DNA from: JAPLDP01 sp964628285
GTDB lineage: Bacteria > Bacteroidota > Bacteroidia > Bacteroidales > JAGONC01
Direction: 5' to 3'
Length of the DNA stretch: 64,000 nt
Assembly (NCBI GenBank): GCA_964628285.1
Contig: CAZVNP010000012.1
Coordinates: forward strand, 3,097 to 67,096
Shown here in pieces: positions 25,326-34,252 of this stretch; position 1 is the stretch's first letter; each line of letters starts with the position of its first letter. A model generated the notes under the pieces. It was not told the DNA's origin and ran no database searches. It saw only the letters and a list, made by a program, of their open reading frames with translations. Made by a program: the position numbers and the translations under genes.

Positions 25326-27464
25326 TTATTTTACAACGACCTTTCTGGTCATCACCCCTTCATCACCTTTCACCTGGAGGATGTAAACACCGCCGGCCAG
25401 TCCGGTGATGTCGAGCGGCACATTCCGTTCACCGGCTGTAACCCCCATGCCGGTGGAATAAATGGTGCTGCCGGTGAGATCCATCAGCGCTATGTTGATT
25501 TTCCCGTCTTTCTTAGCATTAAATCTCAGATTCAATGTATTATCGACCGGATTGGGATAGACACTGAAATAGGAGAACAAATCAGGCTCCTCAACACCCA
25601 CATTGTCAATTTCATAGAAGGCATCGAAGCCGTGGCCGTTGATGATGTTATTGGTGTAAAATACGACCATTAACGGTCCGACACCGGTGACATCGGGCGG
25701 GACAAATGCCCCCGAAAATTTCCCCAGTTCGACGGGAGGACTGGATGAGAGATCCAATATTTGCACATAGTCGTTATCAACTTCCAGGTTGAAGTTAGTG
25801 AAACTGACGGTGATATGGCTTGCATTGGGGACAGCTATTTTCCAGCGGCACAGGGTGTTTTCCTGATAATTTTTATCGCCGCTGCCGTCGCTGAAAGTTC
25901 CTGTCGGTTCGGTCAGCACGGTCATGCTGTTGCAATAGCTTGGTTTATGGGGTGTGATCTTAATCTGCCATCCCGTTGCCGTGCCGCTGCCGTCGGTGAC
26001 AAAGGTCACCAGGACATGGTCGCCCGTCGACTGCATATCACCCGGTATCTGGCTGCCTGAGAAGCTGCCCAGAAGGGGAGCGGCGGTAGTTTCACCGTCG
26101 TAAATGCTGACGATATCGTTGCTTCCGGTATTGAATTTTTCAAATCCGAGGGTATAATAGACCACCGAGTCCTCCTCTTTCGGTGTGATCGTCCAGCTGC
26201 AATCGGCGTTGTTCTGATAGTCATCCACGGGGCCGCTGCCGTCTTCAAAGGTACCGCTGGTGGTGTTGATGACCGAAGGACCGTTACAGTAATATGGGTA
26301 TGTGTTGCCCACATCATCGGGATGGATATTCATTACGATGGCCTGGTTGTATGCAAACCCATCCGGGTTGTTAACGGAATAGTAACCGTCGTCCATGCCG
26401 CTCCAACCAAAGTTAAAATGGAACATATTGGGGGTTCCTTCCTGGTATCCGTCACAAACGAAGGCGTGGCCGGTGGTTCCGTCGTCGCCCGAATAATATA
26501 AAGGCCAGCCGTCGTCCAAGTTACCCATAATCATGGTTTCCCACTGCGACTGCGTATAACCCTGCCGTCCATGGTACACTGCTGAGGAAGAGTAACGGAA
26601 AAAGTTGATAAGGGCAGGAGGTACATTCTGGCTTTGTGCCCCGGAACCATTCACGCCGTATTGCATGCTCACCGAGACACCGGCATGGTACATCAGTTGT
26701 GCCACCGCATAGGAACTTTGAGCCGGGCTGCCGGTAGTGTACTGATTCAGCATGGCATTCCAGTCATAATAGGTCTCCCCGAAATTAGCCGATTGATAGC
26801 CGTAGGTCGGCAGATAATATGTTTTTGAACCTTCACCCACAAGAGGGAAACGCCAGTAAAACATGATCTGGGCCATGCAGGTGGCCACACAGCCTGTCCA
26901 GCAATGACCTCCTGATTGTGAGGCATTCTCATCGGCAGGACAGAGCAGATTGTAGGGCGCTCCCTGATCCCATTGCGAGGAAATGAGAGGTTCGATGTCA
27001 CGCCCTCCCCGTGTGTTCAGGGTGTTAACATCGGTGGTCAGGTAATGTGCCCAGGATGCCGCCGTCTTCTTCTCAACCTGGTAATTAGTTTGCCGCGCCC
27101 ATACCACCATGTCACTGTAATGTTTCATCCAGCCCAGGATATTATCCATGTTTTCCTTTATATAAAAAACACCGGTATAGGCATATCCGAACACCGGAGT
27201 CAGCACATCGTCGGCGGAGACAATGACAAAGCCTCCCTGACTCATGTTAAAAACATAATAGGCCGGCTCATTGCCGTTCATCTCAGTGTATGTTGTCAGA
27301 ACGTCAATGGCATTATAACTGACAGGCTGACGGTACCGGCTCATCTTCTCAAAGTAGAAATTCTTTGCCACCAGTTTGGCCTGATCGGGATCGACTTTTT
27401 CAGCAACAGCGAAACTTGCCACACTGACAAGCATCATGCATAAGAGGAAATGTTTTATCTTCAT
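25326..27464 (-). CDS. C10 family protease with CUB domains, T9SS-sorted (paralogue)
   Basis: The 712-residue product has the same layout as its downstream neighbour: signal peptide, propeptide (YYVFNMSQGGFVIVSADDVLTP), C10 catalytic domain with Cys192 (TGCVATCMAQIMFYW) and His333 (TGHAFVCDGY), two CUB-like domains (GTFEDGSGPVDDYQ; GTFSDGSGDKNYQ) and a T9SS tail (VYPNPVDNTLNLRF to GGVYILQV). The catalytic pair is intact in both copies. The two proteins clearly differ along their length, so the duplication is not recent and the substrates may differ. It is the first gene of the pair and has a TAnnTTTG box 32 bp upstream. C10 enzymes in Bacteroides and Prevotella degrade host or food proteins; the role here is inferred. 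Confidence 0.93.
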   Translation of the reverse strand: MKIKHFLLCMMLVSVASFAVAEKVDPDQAKLVAKNFYFEKMSRYRQPVSYNAIDVLTTYTEMNGNEPAYYVFNMSQGGFVIVSADDVLTPVFGYAYTGVFYIKENMDNILGWMKHYSDMVVWARQTNYQVEKKTAASWAHYLTTDVNTLNTRGGRDIEPLISSQWDQGAPYNLLCPADENASQSGGHCWTGCVATCMAQIMFYWRFPLVGEGSKTYYLPTYGYQSANFGETYYDWNAMLNQYTTGSPAQSSYAVAQLMYHAGVSVSMQYGVNGSGAQSQNVPPALINFFRYSSSAVYHGRQGYTQSQWETMIMGNLDDGWPLYYSGDDGTTGHAFVCDGYQEGTPNMFHFNFGWSGMDDGYYSVNNPDGFAYNQAIVMNIHPDDVGNTYPYYCNGPSVINTTSGTFEDGSGPVDDYQNNADCSWTITPKEEDSVVYYTLGFEKFNTGSNDIVSIYDGETTAAPLLGSFSGSQIPGDMQSTGDHVLVTFVTDGSGTATGWQIKITPHKPSYCNSMTVLTEPTGTFSDGSGDKNYQENTLCRWKIAVPNASHITVSFTNFNLEVDNDYVQILDLSSSPPVELGKFSGAFVPPDVTGVGPLMVVFYTNNIINGHGFDAFYEIDNVGVEEPDLFSYFSVYPNPVDNTLNLRFNAKKDGKINIALMDLTGSTIYSTGMGVTAGERNVPLDITGLAGGVYILQVKGDEGVMTRKVVVK

Positions 27465-27495
27465 GATTTAATGTTTGTTTCTGTTCGACATGCGG

Positions 27496-27503
27496 CAAAA
27501 ATA
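27496..27503 (-). promoter_or_regulatory. -7 promoter box of the C10 protease pair
   Basis: The minus strand reads TATTTTTG, 31 bp before the ATG of the first protease gene. No -33 TTG at the usual spacing. Confidence 0.5.
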
Positions 27504-27689
27504 GTAAAAAGAAATTAGGGGGGCCGGTATTCAAACATATTTTATCAATTGGTTATTCACGGGTCAGGCATGATCAATGACACCTTTGCGTGAGAAAATA
27601 AACGGTATTATTACCCAACATGTTGAATGTCAATGAGAGGCCGGATTATATTTTCTCCTCTTTTTTTTCTATTTTCGTGGCGGATTTTT

Positions 27690-28943
27690 ATGAAAAAAAT
27701 ACTCATTAAAAACATTAAAGAGCTGGTGCAGGTCAGTAATGACCCGGTTGAGAAGCGGGCGGGTGAGGAGATGTCGCACCTCGAAACGGTCAGGGACGCT
27801 TATCTTCTGATCGTTGATGGGTATATAGAAGATTTCGGCAGGATGGCGGATCTCGACGATGAGGTGTCCTATACTTCCGGAGATGTTCAGCATCTCGATG
27901 CTTCCGGCAAGCTGGTTTTACCGTGCTGGTGTGATTCGCACACCCATCTGGTTTATCCCGCCAGCCGTGAGACCGAGTTTGTCGACAGGATAAAAGGACT
28001 CTCTTATGAAGAGATAGCACGAAGGGGAGGGGGCATCCTGAATTCAGCCCGGAAAATGGAGACAATATCCGAGAAGGAGCTTTATGATCAGGCGTTCCTG
28101 AGGCTGAAAGAGATATCTTCTTACGGCACCGGCGCAGTGGAGATAAAAAGCGGTTACGGCCTGACGGTCGATGCCGAGCTGAAGATGTTGCGCGTGATAC
28201 GTCAGTTGAAGGCTTCCTCACCGTTGACCGTCAGGGCCACCTTCCTGGGGGCTCATGCCGTACCTGTGGAGTACCGTGGCCGGCAGGAGCAATACGTGGA
28301 TAAGGTGATCAATGAAATGCTCCCCCGTATAGCCGGCGAGGGCCTGGCCGATTTTGTCGATGTGTTCTGCGACAGGGGTTTCTTTTCCGTCGACGACACC
28401 GCCAGAATACTGGCGGCGGCGGCCAGGTACGGTCTCAGACCTAAAATACATGCCAACGAACTTGATTACTCCGGCGGCATCCAGACAGGCGTTCGTTATC
28501 AGGCTTTGTCGGTGGATCATCTGGAGCATACAGGTGAAGAGGAAATAGCCGTCCTGCAAGGGTCGGACACAATGCCTGTGGTTTTGCCCGGTGCGGCGTT
28601 TTTCCTGGGATTGCCGCCGGCACCCGTACGCAAAATAATTGACGCGGGCTTGCCGCTGGCACTTGCAAGTGATTTCAATCCCGGCTCGGCACCCTCCGGC
28701 AATATGCAGTTCATTTTATCACTGGGCTGCATCATTTATAAAATGACGCCGGAAGAAGCCATCCACGCCGTGACGCTGAACGGCGCCTATGCCATGGGCG
28801 TGGAGAAAGAGCTGGGAAGCATCACCAGGGGTAAAAAGGCAAATGTTTTCATCACGAAAGAAATACCATCATACAGTTACATGCCCTATTCGTTTGGTGA
28901 CAACAAGGTGGAAACGGTCATTTTAAACGGTGAAATGGTGTGA
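27690..28943 (+). CDS. hutI: imidazolonepropionase
   Basis: With the start at 27690 (MKKILIKNIKELVQV) the product has 417 residues, the normal size. HutI opens the imidazolone ring to form formiminoglutamate in histidine breakdown. It is an amidohydrolase: metal site DSHTHLVYPASRETEF, the family segment GGGILNSARKM, the HANELDYSGG and DHLEHTG histidines, and ASDFNPGSAPSGNMQ near the end. ftcD follows 18 bp later and uses its product, so the two are an operon. The earlier hut genes (hutH, hutU) are not in the window. A TATTTTCG near 27670 is a weak promoter candidate. Confidence 0.96.
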   Translation: MKKILIKNIKELVQVSNDPVEKRAGEEMSHLETVRDAYLLIVDGYIEDFGRMADLDDEVSYTSGDVQHLDASGKLVLPCWCDSHTHLVYPASRETEFVDRIKGLSYEEIARRGGGILNSARKMETISEKELYDQAFLRLKEISSYGTGAVEIKSGYGLTVDAELKMLRVIRQLKASSPLTVRATFLGAHAVPVEYRGRQEQYVDKVINEMLPRIAGEGLADFVDVFCDRGFFSVDDTARILAAAARYGLRPKIHANELDYSGGIQTGVRYQALSVDHLEHTGEEEIAVLQGSDTMPVVLPGAAFFLGLPPAPVRKIIDAGLPLALASDFNPGSAPSGNMQFILSLGCIIYKMTPEEAIHAVTLNGAYAMGVEKELGSITRGKKANVFITKEIPSYSYMPYSFGDNKVETVILNGEMV

Positions 28944-28961
28944 ATTTAAATTACTGCTGTC

Positions 28962-30650
28962 ATGAAGCAATTGATTGAATGTGTCCCGAATTTCAGTGAG
29001 GGAAGAGACAGAGCGGTCCTCAGGCAGATCACCGATCAGATCGAGACGGTGGAGGGGGTTCGCTTGCTGGATGTCGATCCGGGTGAGGCCACCAACAGGA
29101 CGGTGGTGACGTTTGCAGGTACCCCCGGCGAGGTGGTGGAGGCAGCCTTCAGGGCCATCAAAAAAGCCTCCGAGGTGATCGATATGAGGAAACACAAGGG
29201 TGCTCATCCCCGCTTCGGTGCCACCGACGTATGCCCGCTGGTGCCCATTGCCAACATCACAATGGAGGAAACGGTCGTTTATGCACATAAGCTGGCCAAA
29301 CGGGTAGGGGAGGAACTGGGCATCCCGGTCTATTGTTATGAATTTGCCGCCACAAAAGCCGAAAGGCATAACCTGGCCAATTGCCGCGCAGGCGAATATG
29401 AGGGCCTGAAGGATAAGCTGGCCGACCCCAACTGGAAACCCGACTATGGCCCTGCAAAATTCAACGCACAGAGCGGCGCCACTGCCGTCGGTGCCAGGAA
29501 TTTCCTGGTGGCCTATAACGTGAACCTTAACACGACCTCCACGCGGCGGGCCAATGCCATCGCCTTCGACATCAGGGAACAGGGCCGGGTGGTCAAACCT
29601 GATGATCCTCAGGCCGTAAACGGCATACCGGAAAATAACGGCGAGAAAGTCAGGATTCCCGGGACGTTGAAGAAAGTGAAAGCCATCGGATGGTTCATCA
29701 AGGAATATGGTATTGCTCAGATATCCATTAACCTCACCGACATCATGGTGACGCCTATCCATGTGGCTTTTGACGAGGTCTGCAGGAAAGCTGAGGAGAG
29801 GGGCATCCGTGTCACCGGCTCGGAGATCGTCGGGCTGGTGCCGTTACAGGCCATGCTGGATGCCGGCAAACACTACCTTTGCAAACAGCAGCGGTCACTG
29901 GGCATCCCCGACAGGGAGATCATCCGCATTGCCGTCAAATCGCTTGGACTGAATGAATTGTATCCTTTCGACCCCCGGAAGAAGATCATTGAGTATATTC
30001 TCGAAGATGACAGTAAGAATAAGCTGGTAGACATGAGCCTGAAAGATTTTGTATATGAAACGGCTTCCGAGTCACCGGCGCCGGGGGGAGGATCAGTGTC
30101 GGCATACATCGGCAGCCTGGGTGTGGCCCTGGGAACCATGGTGGCCAACCTGTCGGCACACAAAAAAGGTTGGGATGACCGCTGGGAGGAATTCTCCGGC
30201 TGGGCCGAGAAAGGCAAATATTACCATGACGAGCTGTTGAAGATGGTTGATGAGGACACAGACGCGTTTAACCGCATCATGGCGGCCTTTGATCTTCCCA
30301 AAGGCAGTGACCAGGAGAAGGCTGAACGAAAAACAGCCATCGAAGAGGCGACAAAGACGGCGATAGAGGTTCCCTTCAAAACGATGCAGCTGTGCCATGA
30401 GTCGATGCAGGTGATGAAAGCCATGGCCATGAGCGGCAACCCGGCCTCGGTGTCGGATGCCGGCGTGGGAACCTTGGCCGCCTTGGCAGCCGCCAAGGGT
30501 GCTTTCCTGAATGTCAGGATAAACGCTGCCAACCTGGAAGACAAGGCGTTCGCCGAAAAGAGACTGTTGGAAGGAACCCGGATCATTGAAGAGGCAGAGA
30601 AACTGGAAGAAGAGATACTATCTGTCACTTTATCAAAAATCAACAGATAG
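28962..30650 (+). CDS. ftcD: bifunctional glutamate formimidoyltransferase / formimidoyl-THF cyclodeaminase
   Basis: The 562-residue protein carries two domains. The formimidoyltransferase (about 1-330) moves the formimino group of formiminoglutamate to tetrahydrofolate: IECVPNFSEGRDRAVL, DVDPGEATNRTVVTFAG, HKGAHPRFGATDVCPLVP and YNVNLNTT. The cyclodeaminase (about 355-562) then releases ammonia to give methenyl-THF: FVYETASESPAPGGGSVSAY, the conserved DTDAFNRIMAAF and VSDAGVGTLAALAAAKGA. The fused form is known from animals and Bacteroidota. It lies directly after hutI and finishes the glutamate- and one-carbon-yielding end of histidine use. Confidence 0.96.
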   Translation: MKQLIECVPNFSEGRDRAVLRQITDQIETVEGVRLLDVDPGEATNRTVVTFAGTPGEVVEAAFRAIKKASEVIDMRKHKGAHPRFGATDVCPLVPIANITMEETVVYAHKLAKRVGEELGIPVYCYEFAATKAERHNLANCRAGEYEGLKDKLADPNWKPDYGPAKFNAQSGATAVGARNFLVAYNVNLNTTSTRRANAIAFDIREQGRVVKPDDPQAVNGIPENNGEKVRIPGTLKKVKAIGWFIKEYGIAQISINLTDIMVTPIHVAFDEVCRKAEERGIRVTGSEIVGLVPLQAMLDAGKHYLCKQQRSLGIPDREIIRIAVKSLGLNELYPFDPRKKIIEYILEDDSKNKLVDMSLKDFVYETASESPAPGGGSVSAYIGSLGVALGTMVANLSAHKKGWDDRWEEFSGWAEKGKYYHDELLKMVDEDTDAFNRIMAAFDLPKGSDQEKAERKTAIEEATKTAIEVPFKTMQLCHESMQVMKAMAMSGNPASVSDAGVGTLAALAAAKGAFLNVRINAANLEDKAFAEKRLLEGTRIIEEAEKLEEEILSVTLSKINR

Positions 30651-30976
30651 CCGGCCACTTTTTTTACTGATAATGAACGGCACACACTAATCATAAGTTG
30701 TGGTGCGTTACTATTAAAGAACTTATCATTTTACTCAGGCGAAAAGTTTTTTTGGATAATTCCGAAAAAATGCTTATATTGGAAACACGTATGCAATAAG
30801 CTGATATATTAACGGAGCCGGCTTCCATTATCAATTGCATTCGTCAATCCTGGTTTATTTAAACCTTTAAAAATAAGTTTAAAAGAGTTCCGGCGGGTCA
30901 GACCTATCCATCTCGCCGCGGAAGGATTTTGAATTAAATACAAAATTTATGAGGATAAACATTAAAAATTAAGAAA
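30651..30976 (+). other. intergenic leader with promoter and hairpins
   Basis: This 326 bp gap has TTTG at 30751-30754 and TATATTGG at 30775-30782, 20 bp apart, a fair Bacteroidota promoter. A leader of about 190 nt would follow. It can form two hairpins: TTTAAAC/GTTTAAA (30858-30864 and 30877-30883) and TTCCGGCG/CGC-cg-CGGAA (30888-30895 and 30914-30923, one 2-nt bulge). No known riboswitch was recognised. Confidence 0.45.
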
Positions 30977-33253
30977 ATGATAGAGTACAGAGAATTATTG
31001 ACAACTGACCGTTTTAAGAAGGAGATCAGCAATCTGGATCAGGTGGGCATTAGTCCCAAGGCTTACCGGCTGATGCGTCAGTTGTTGAATGAGAATCCCA
31101 GGCTGGAGGATATCCTCAGACGGTCGGATCATGTGGAACAGGTACGTCACGGTATCAGACACTGGGCGTTGCAATACATGGAGAAGAATCCGTCAGCATT
31201 TCGTTATTACAAACAGGAGGTGCAGGGCCCAATGCATTACAATAAGTTAACGTGGAAGGATTTTGCTGCCATACGCCTGCTCGACTACCTGGATCATGCC
31301 GGGGAACGGTATACCGATCTGAATCTGCGTGGCTATAAAGTGTTGAATGCCCCTTTCAAGCTCCTTTTTCTGGCTTATAAAAACGGTACCGGTGGCGCCT
31401 CACCGTCATTTTTCGAAGATATGATCGAACTCTTCGCTCAGTTTACAGGACAGAAGGCCCGTATGCGATTTAGCAGTGAGGAGGTGATGGCATGGATGGA
31501 ACGTTATCCTTCGGGTTTGCAACCCGAGGTGGTTGATATACGCTCACGCAACAGGGAACGCATATTGAATATCATCATCGACAAGTTCGACAAGGGTCTG
31601 ATCACCCGGCCACGCTTCAGCTTTGACGCCGGTCTCAGCCGGCAGGAGAAATACCGTCAGGCGCTGGAATGGTGGAACGACTGGCATTTTCACCTGCATT
31701 TTGCCGTCAGGTCGGCCGACCTGCTCAATGAGATGCTTGACAGAACGGTCGATACATTCACAATGAAGATGCTCTACAGAGCTGAAAAAAAAGGTATCCC
31801 TATATTCGTCAATCCTTATTACCTGTCGCTGTTAAATGTGAAAGCGCCGGCTTTTGTCATGGGCGCCGATCTGGCTTTGCGCAGCTATGTTTTTTACAGC
31901 CGTCATCTCATCAAGGAATTCGGCAGCATTGTAGCCTGGGAGAAAGAAGACATCGTAGAGCCCGGCAAGCCGAATGCAGCGGGATGGCTCCTGCCTAACT
32001 CATATAATATCCACAGGCGTTATCCCGATGTGGCCATCCTCATCCCCGATACCGCCGGCCGGGCTTGTGGAGGGCTGTGCGCCTCCTGCCAGCGCATGTA
32101 CGATTTTCAGAGAGGCCACCTGAATTTTGACCTCAACAAGCTGCGACCCAAGGGATCCTGGCCTGTCAAACTCAGAAATCTGCTGTCCTATTTTGAAAAT
32201 GATTCGCAGTTGCGTGATATCCTTATCACCGGCGGCGATGCACTGATGAGCCGTGATCAGTCGCTGAAGATCATCCTCGATGCCGTATATGATATGGCTC
32301 TGAGGAAACGCCAGGCCAATGAAAAAAGGGAAAATGGTAATAAATATGCCGAGATGGTGCGGGTGAGGCTGGGTACACGCCTGCCGGTATACCTGCCACA
32401 GCGCATCACGCCGGCGTTGAGCCGCATCCTGAAGGAGTTCAGGGAAAAAGCCTATGGGGCGGGCATAAAACAATTTATCATACAGACTCATTTTGAATCA
32501 CCCATGGAGGTGACACCCGAAGCCAGAGAAGCCGTGGGCAGATTGCTGTCGGCGGGATGGATGGTCACCAACCAGCTTGTCTTCACCAGCAGCGCCTCAC
32601 GACGTGGTCACACGGCCCAGTTGAGGAAAGTGCTCAACGACATCGGCATCCTGCCTTATCACACCTTCACGGTGAAGGGTTACATGGAGAATTACAGCAA
32701 CTTCGCCAATAACGCCAGGGTCATGCAGGAACAGGAGGAGGAAAAGATACTGGGAAAGATCATGCCACATCATTACAGCACCTTCAGGGATTTTCCCCTT
32801 GACACCGATGACATGGTTTCCCGTCTGGAGGCCATGAGGAAAACCCACCATGTGCCCTTCCTGGCCAGCGACAGGAATGTCCTGAACCTGCCCGGCGTGG
32901 GTAAAAGCCTGACCTTCCGTGTCATCGGCATCACCCGCGACGGCCGCCGCATCCTCCGATTCGACTATGACCGCTCGCGTAAACATAGCCCCATCATCAA
33001 CAAAATGGGTAAAATCATCATCATCGAATCCAAATCGGTAAGCGATTATCTGGCTCAACTTGATGAGATGGGCGAAGATATGAGTGAGTATGGCAATATA
33101 TATGGTTACTCCATCGGTGAGACCAAACCCCAGATGCCGGTCTTCGATTACCCCACATATGACTTCGATGTTACCCGGCACCTGACCAACCTCGATGTGA
33201 AAAGTAATTTCACACTGCTGGAGAAACTTCTGGAAGAAAATGCCTTTATGTAA
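30977..33253 (+). CDS. long KamA-family radical SAM protein
   Basis: The 758-residue protein has a radical SAM core related to lysine 2,3-aminomutase. The cluster motif CGGLCASC (Cys364, Cys368, Cys371, spacing C-x3-C-x2-C) is in RACGGLCASCQRMYDF, followed by ILITGGDALMSRD, which matches the KamA GGDPL-type SAM-binding strand, and by RLGTRLPVYLPQRIT. Near the end LNLPGVGKSLTF (Lys643) followed by ILRFDYDRSRKHSP resembles the PLP-lysine and RNFEG region of KamA, so a PLP/SAM aminomutase-type reaction is possible. The N-terminal 340 or so residues have no known domain and make it nearly twice the size of KamA. It is a single gene with a long leader; the substrate cannot be told. Confidence 0.8.
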   Translation: MIEYRELLTTDRFKKEISNLDQVGISPKAYRLMRQLLNENPRLEDILRRSDHVEQVRHGIRHWALQYMEKNPSAFRYYKQEVQGPMHYNKLTWKDFAAIRLLDYLDHAGERYTDLNLRGYKVLNAPFKLLFLAYKNGTGGASPSFFEDMIELFAQFTGQKARMRFSSEEVMAWMERYPSGLQPEVVDIRSRNRERILNIIIDKFDKGLITRPRFSFDAGLSRQEKYRQALEWWNDWHFHLHFAVRSADLLNEMLDRTVDTFTMKMLYRAEKKGIPIFVNPYYLSLLNVKAPAFVMGADLALRSYVFYSRHLIKEFGSIVAWEKEDIVEPGKPNAAGWLLPNSYNIHRRYPDVAILIPDTAGRACGGLCASCQRMYDFQRGHLNFDLNKLRPKGSWPVKLRNLLSYFENDSQLRDILITGGDALMSRDQSLKIILDAVYDMALRKRQANEKRENGNKYAEMVRVRLGTRLPVYLPQRITPALSRILKEFREKAYGAGIKQFIIQTHFESPMEVTPEAREAVGRLLSAGWMVTNQLVFTSSASRRGHTAQLRKVLNDIGILPYHTFTVKGYMENYSNFANNARVMQEQEEEKILGKIMPHHYSTFRDFPLDTDDMVSRLEAMRKTHHVPFLASDRNVLNLPGVGKSLTFRVIGITRDGRRILRFDYDRSRKHSPIINKMGKIIIIESKSVSDYLAQLDEMGEDMSEYGNIYGYSIGETKPQMPVFDYPTYDFDVTRHLTNLDVKSNFTLLEKLLEENAFM

Positions 33254-33277
33254 ACCGGCCGACCGTCACATTTCCGG

Positions 33278-33961
33278 TTATCTCCCCGGTACATCAAAGT
33301 TTCCGGAAGATTCCTGCTGCGAAGCATCACGAGACGGTATTTTCCTGTTTTTATCCTGTGACATGACGCTCAGCATTTCTTCCAGCAGGTTCCTGTTTAT
33401 CTCTTTTCCCTTGCCCCAGTGCCATTGGGCATAAGCCGTGAAATAGGGTAGTTTTAGCAGTTCCAGGGTCTCCAGCATAAATGTATAGACGTTTATTTTT
33501 TGGGGTTGATGGCTGTTACGCTCGGTACGGAGCATGAGGGAAGTCTCCAGGCAGTCTTTATGTGAGAGATGGAACATGTCGGCGTCACAGACAATCTCTT
33601 CAAGGATATTATGCGGAGAGTGTGGCATTTTTGTCGCCTCAATGCAATGGATGACAGCCTGGATGACTTTATCTCCCGCTTCACAGGATGCCAGAAATTC
33701 CTTTGCGATACGGATGCTTTCAGTTTCATGGTCGTGGTAATTGACGGTATACCCGACGTCATGAAACCAGGCGGCCAGTTTGACAATTTCTATCTCTTCG
33801 GGTGTCAGGTGTGAATTTTTTCCTATCAGAGCCGCGACCTCCGCCACCTCATGTGTATGCTTCAGATTATGGTAGGTGAATCCTTTCGATTCAGTATCCT
33901 CGAGAATACCGGTGACATATTTTTCGACTTCCGTCAGCAGGGTCATGACCTTCTTTTTCAT
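33278..33961 (-). CDS. HD-domain phosphohydrolase-like protein
   Basis: This 227-residue soluble protein has an HD metal-dependent hydrolase domain: the first His in TYHNLKHTHEVAEVAALIG, the HD pair in LAAWFHDVGYTVNYHDHETES and a later acidic residue in EIVCDADMFHLSHK. HD proteins often cut phosphate esters, including nucleotides and alarmones. Here no partner domain is present and the C-terminal quarter is a basic helical tail, so the substrate is open. It is convergent with the KamA-like gene, 24 bp apart, and stands alone. Confidence 0.8.
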   Translation of the reverse strand: MKKKVMTLLTEVEKYVTGILEDTESKGFTYHNLKHTHEVAEVAALIGKNSHLTPEEIEIVKLAAWFHDVGYTVNYHDHETESIRIAKEFLASCEAGDKVIQAVIHCIEATKMPHSPHNILEEIVCDADMFHLSHKDCLETSLMLRTERNSHQPQKINVYTFMLETLELLKLPYFTAYAQWHWGKGKEINRNLLEEMLSVMSQDKNRKIPSRDASQQESSGNFDVPGR

Positions 33962-34057
33962 AGAGGTGGCTAAATTAAAGATAATTGGAGTGTTTTAGCA
34001 TTAAGCGGTATGTAAAAGATGGGCTCATGTTTCTTTATCACTCAGACACAGAAGAGA

Positions 34058-34140
34058 AGCGATTAGCGAGGAGCAAATAACGATTTACGAAAAAATACTG
34101 AATTAAATCATAAATCGCTTTTCGTTACTCGCTAATCGCT
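34058..34140. repeat. word-type inverted repeat (gcgattagcgag)
   Basis: The arms AGCGATTAGCGAG (34058-34070) and CTCGCTAATCGCT (34128-34140) are perfect complements of 13 bp, with a further partly paired inner part (aacgattta / taaatcgc). It is in the 291 bp gap between the HD gene and a T9SS gene. Words based on gattagc recur at 62290-62326. Confidence 0.6.
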
Positions 34141-34146
34141 TTTCTA

Positions 34147-34154
34147 TATTTTTG
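34147..34154 (+). promoter_or_regulatory. -7 promoter box before the T9SS gene at 34253
   Basis: TATTTTTG matches TAnnTTTG and directly follows the right arm of the inverted repeat, 98 bp before the ATG. A TTCG at 34121 is a poor -33. Confidence 0.45.
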
Positions 34155-34252
34155 CAGTCAGAGCCCTAATCGTTGATGTTCATTTTCTATTTACAAAATA
34201 TTGAAAAACAGGATTTAGTTAAACCAAATATTCATTTCAACAATTTTAAAAA

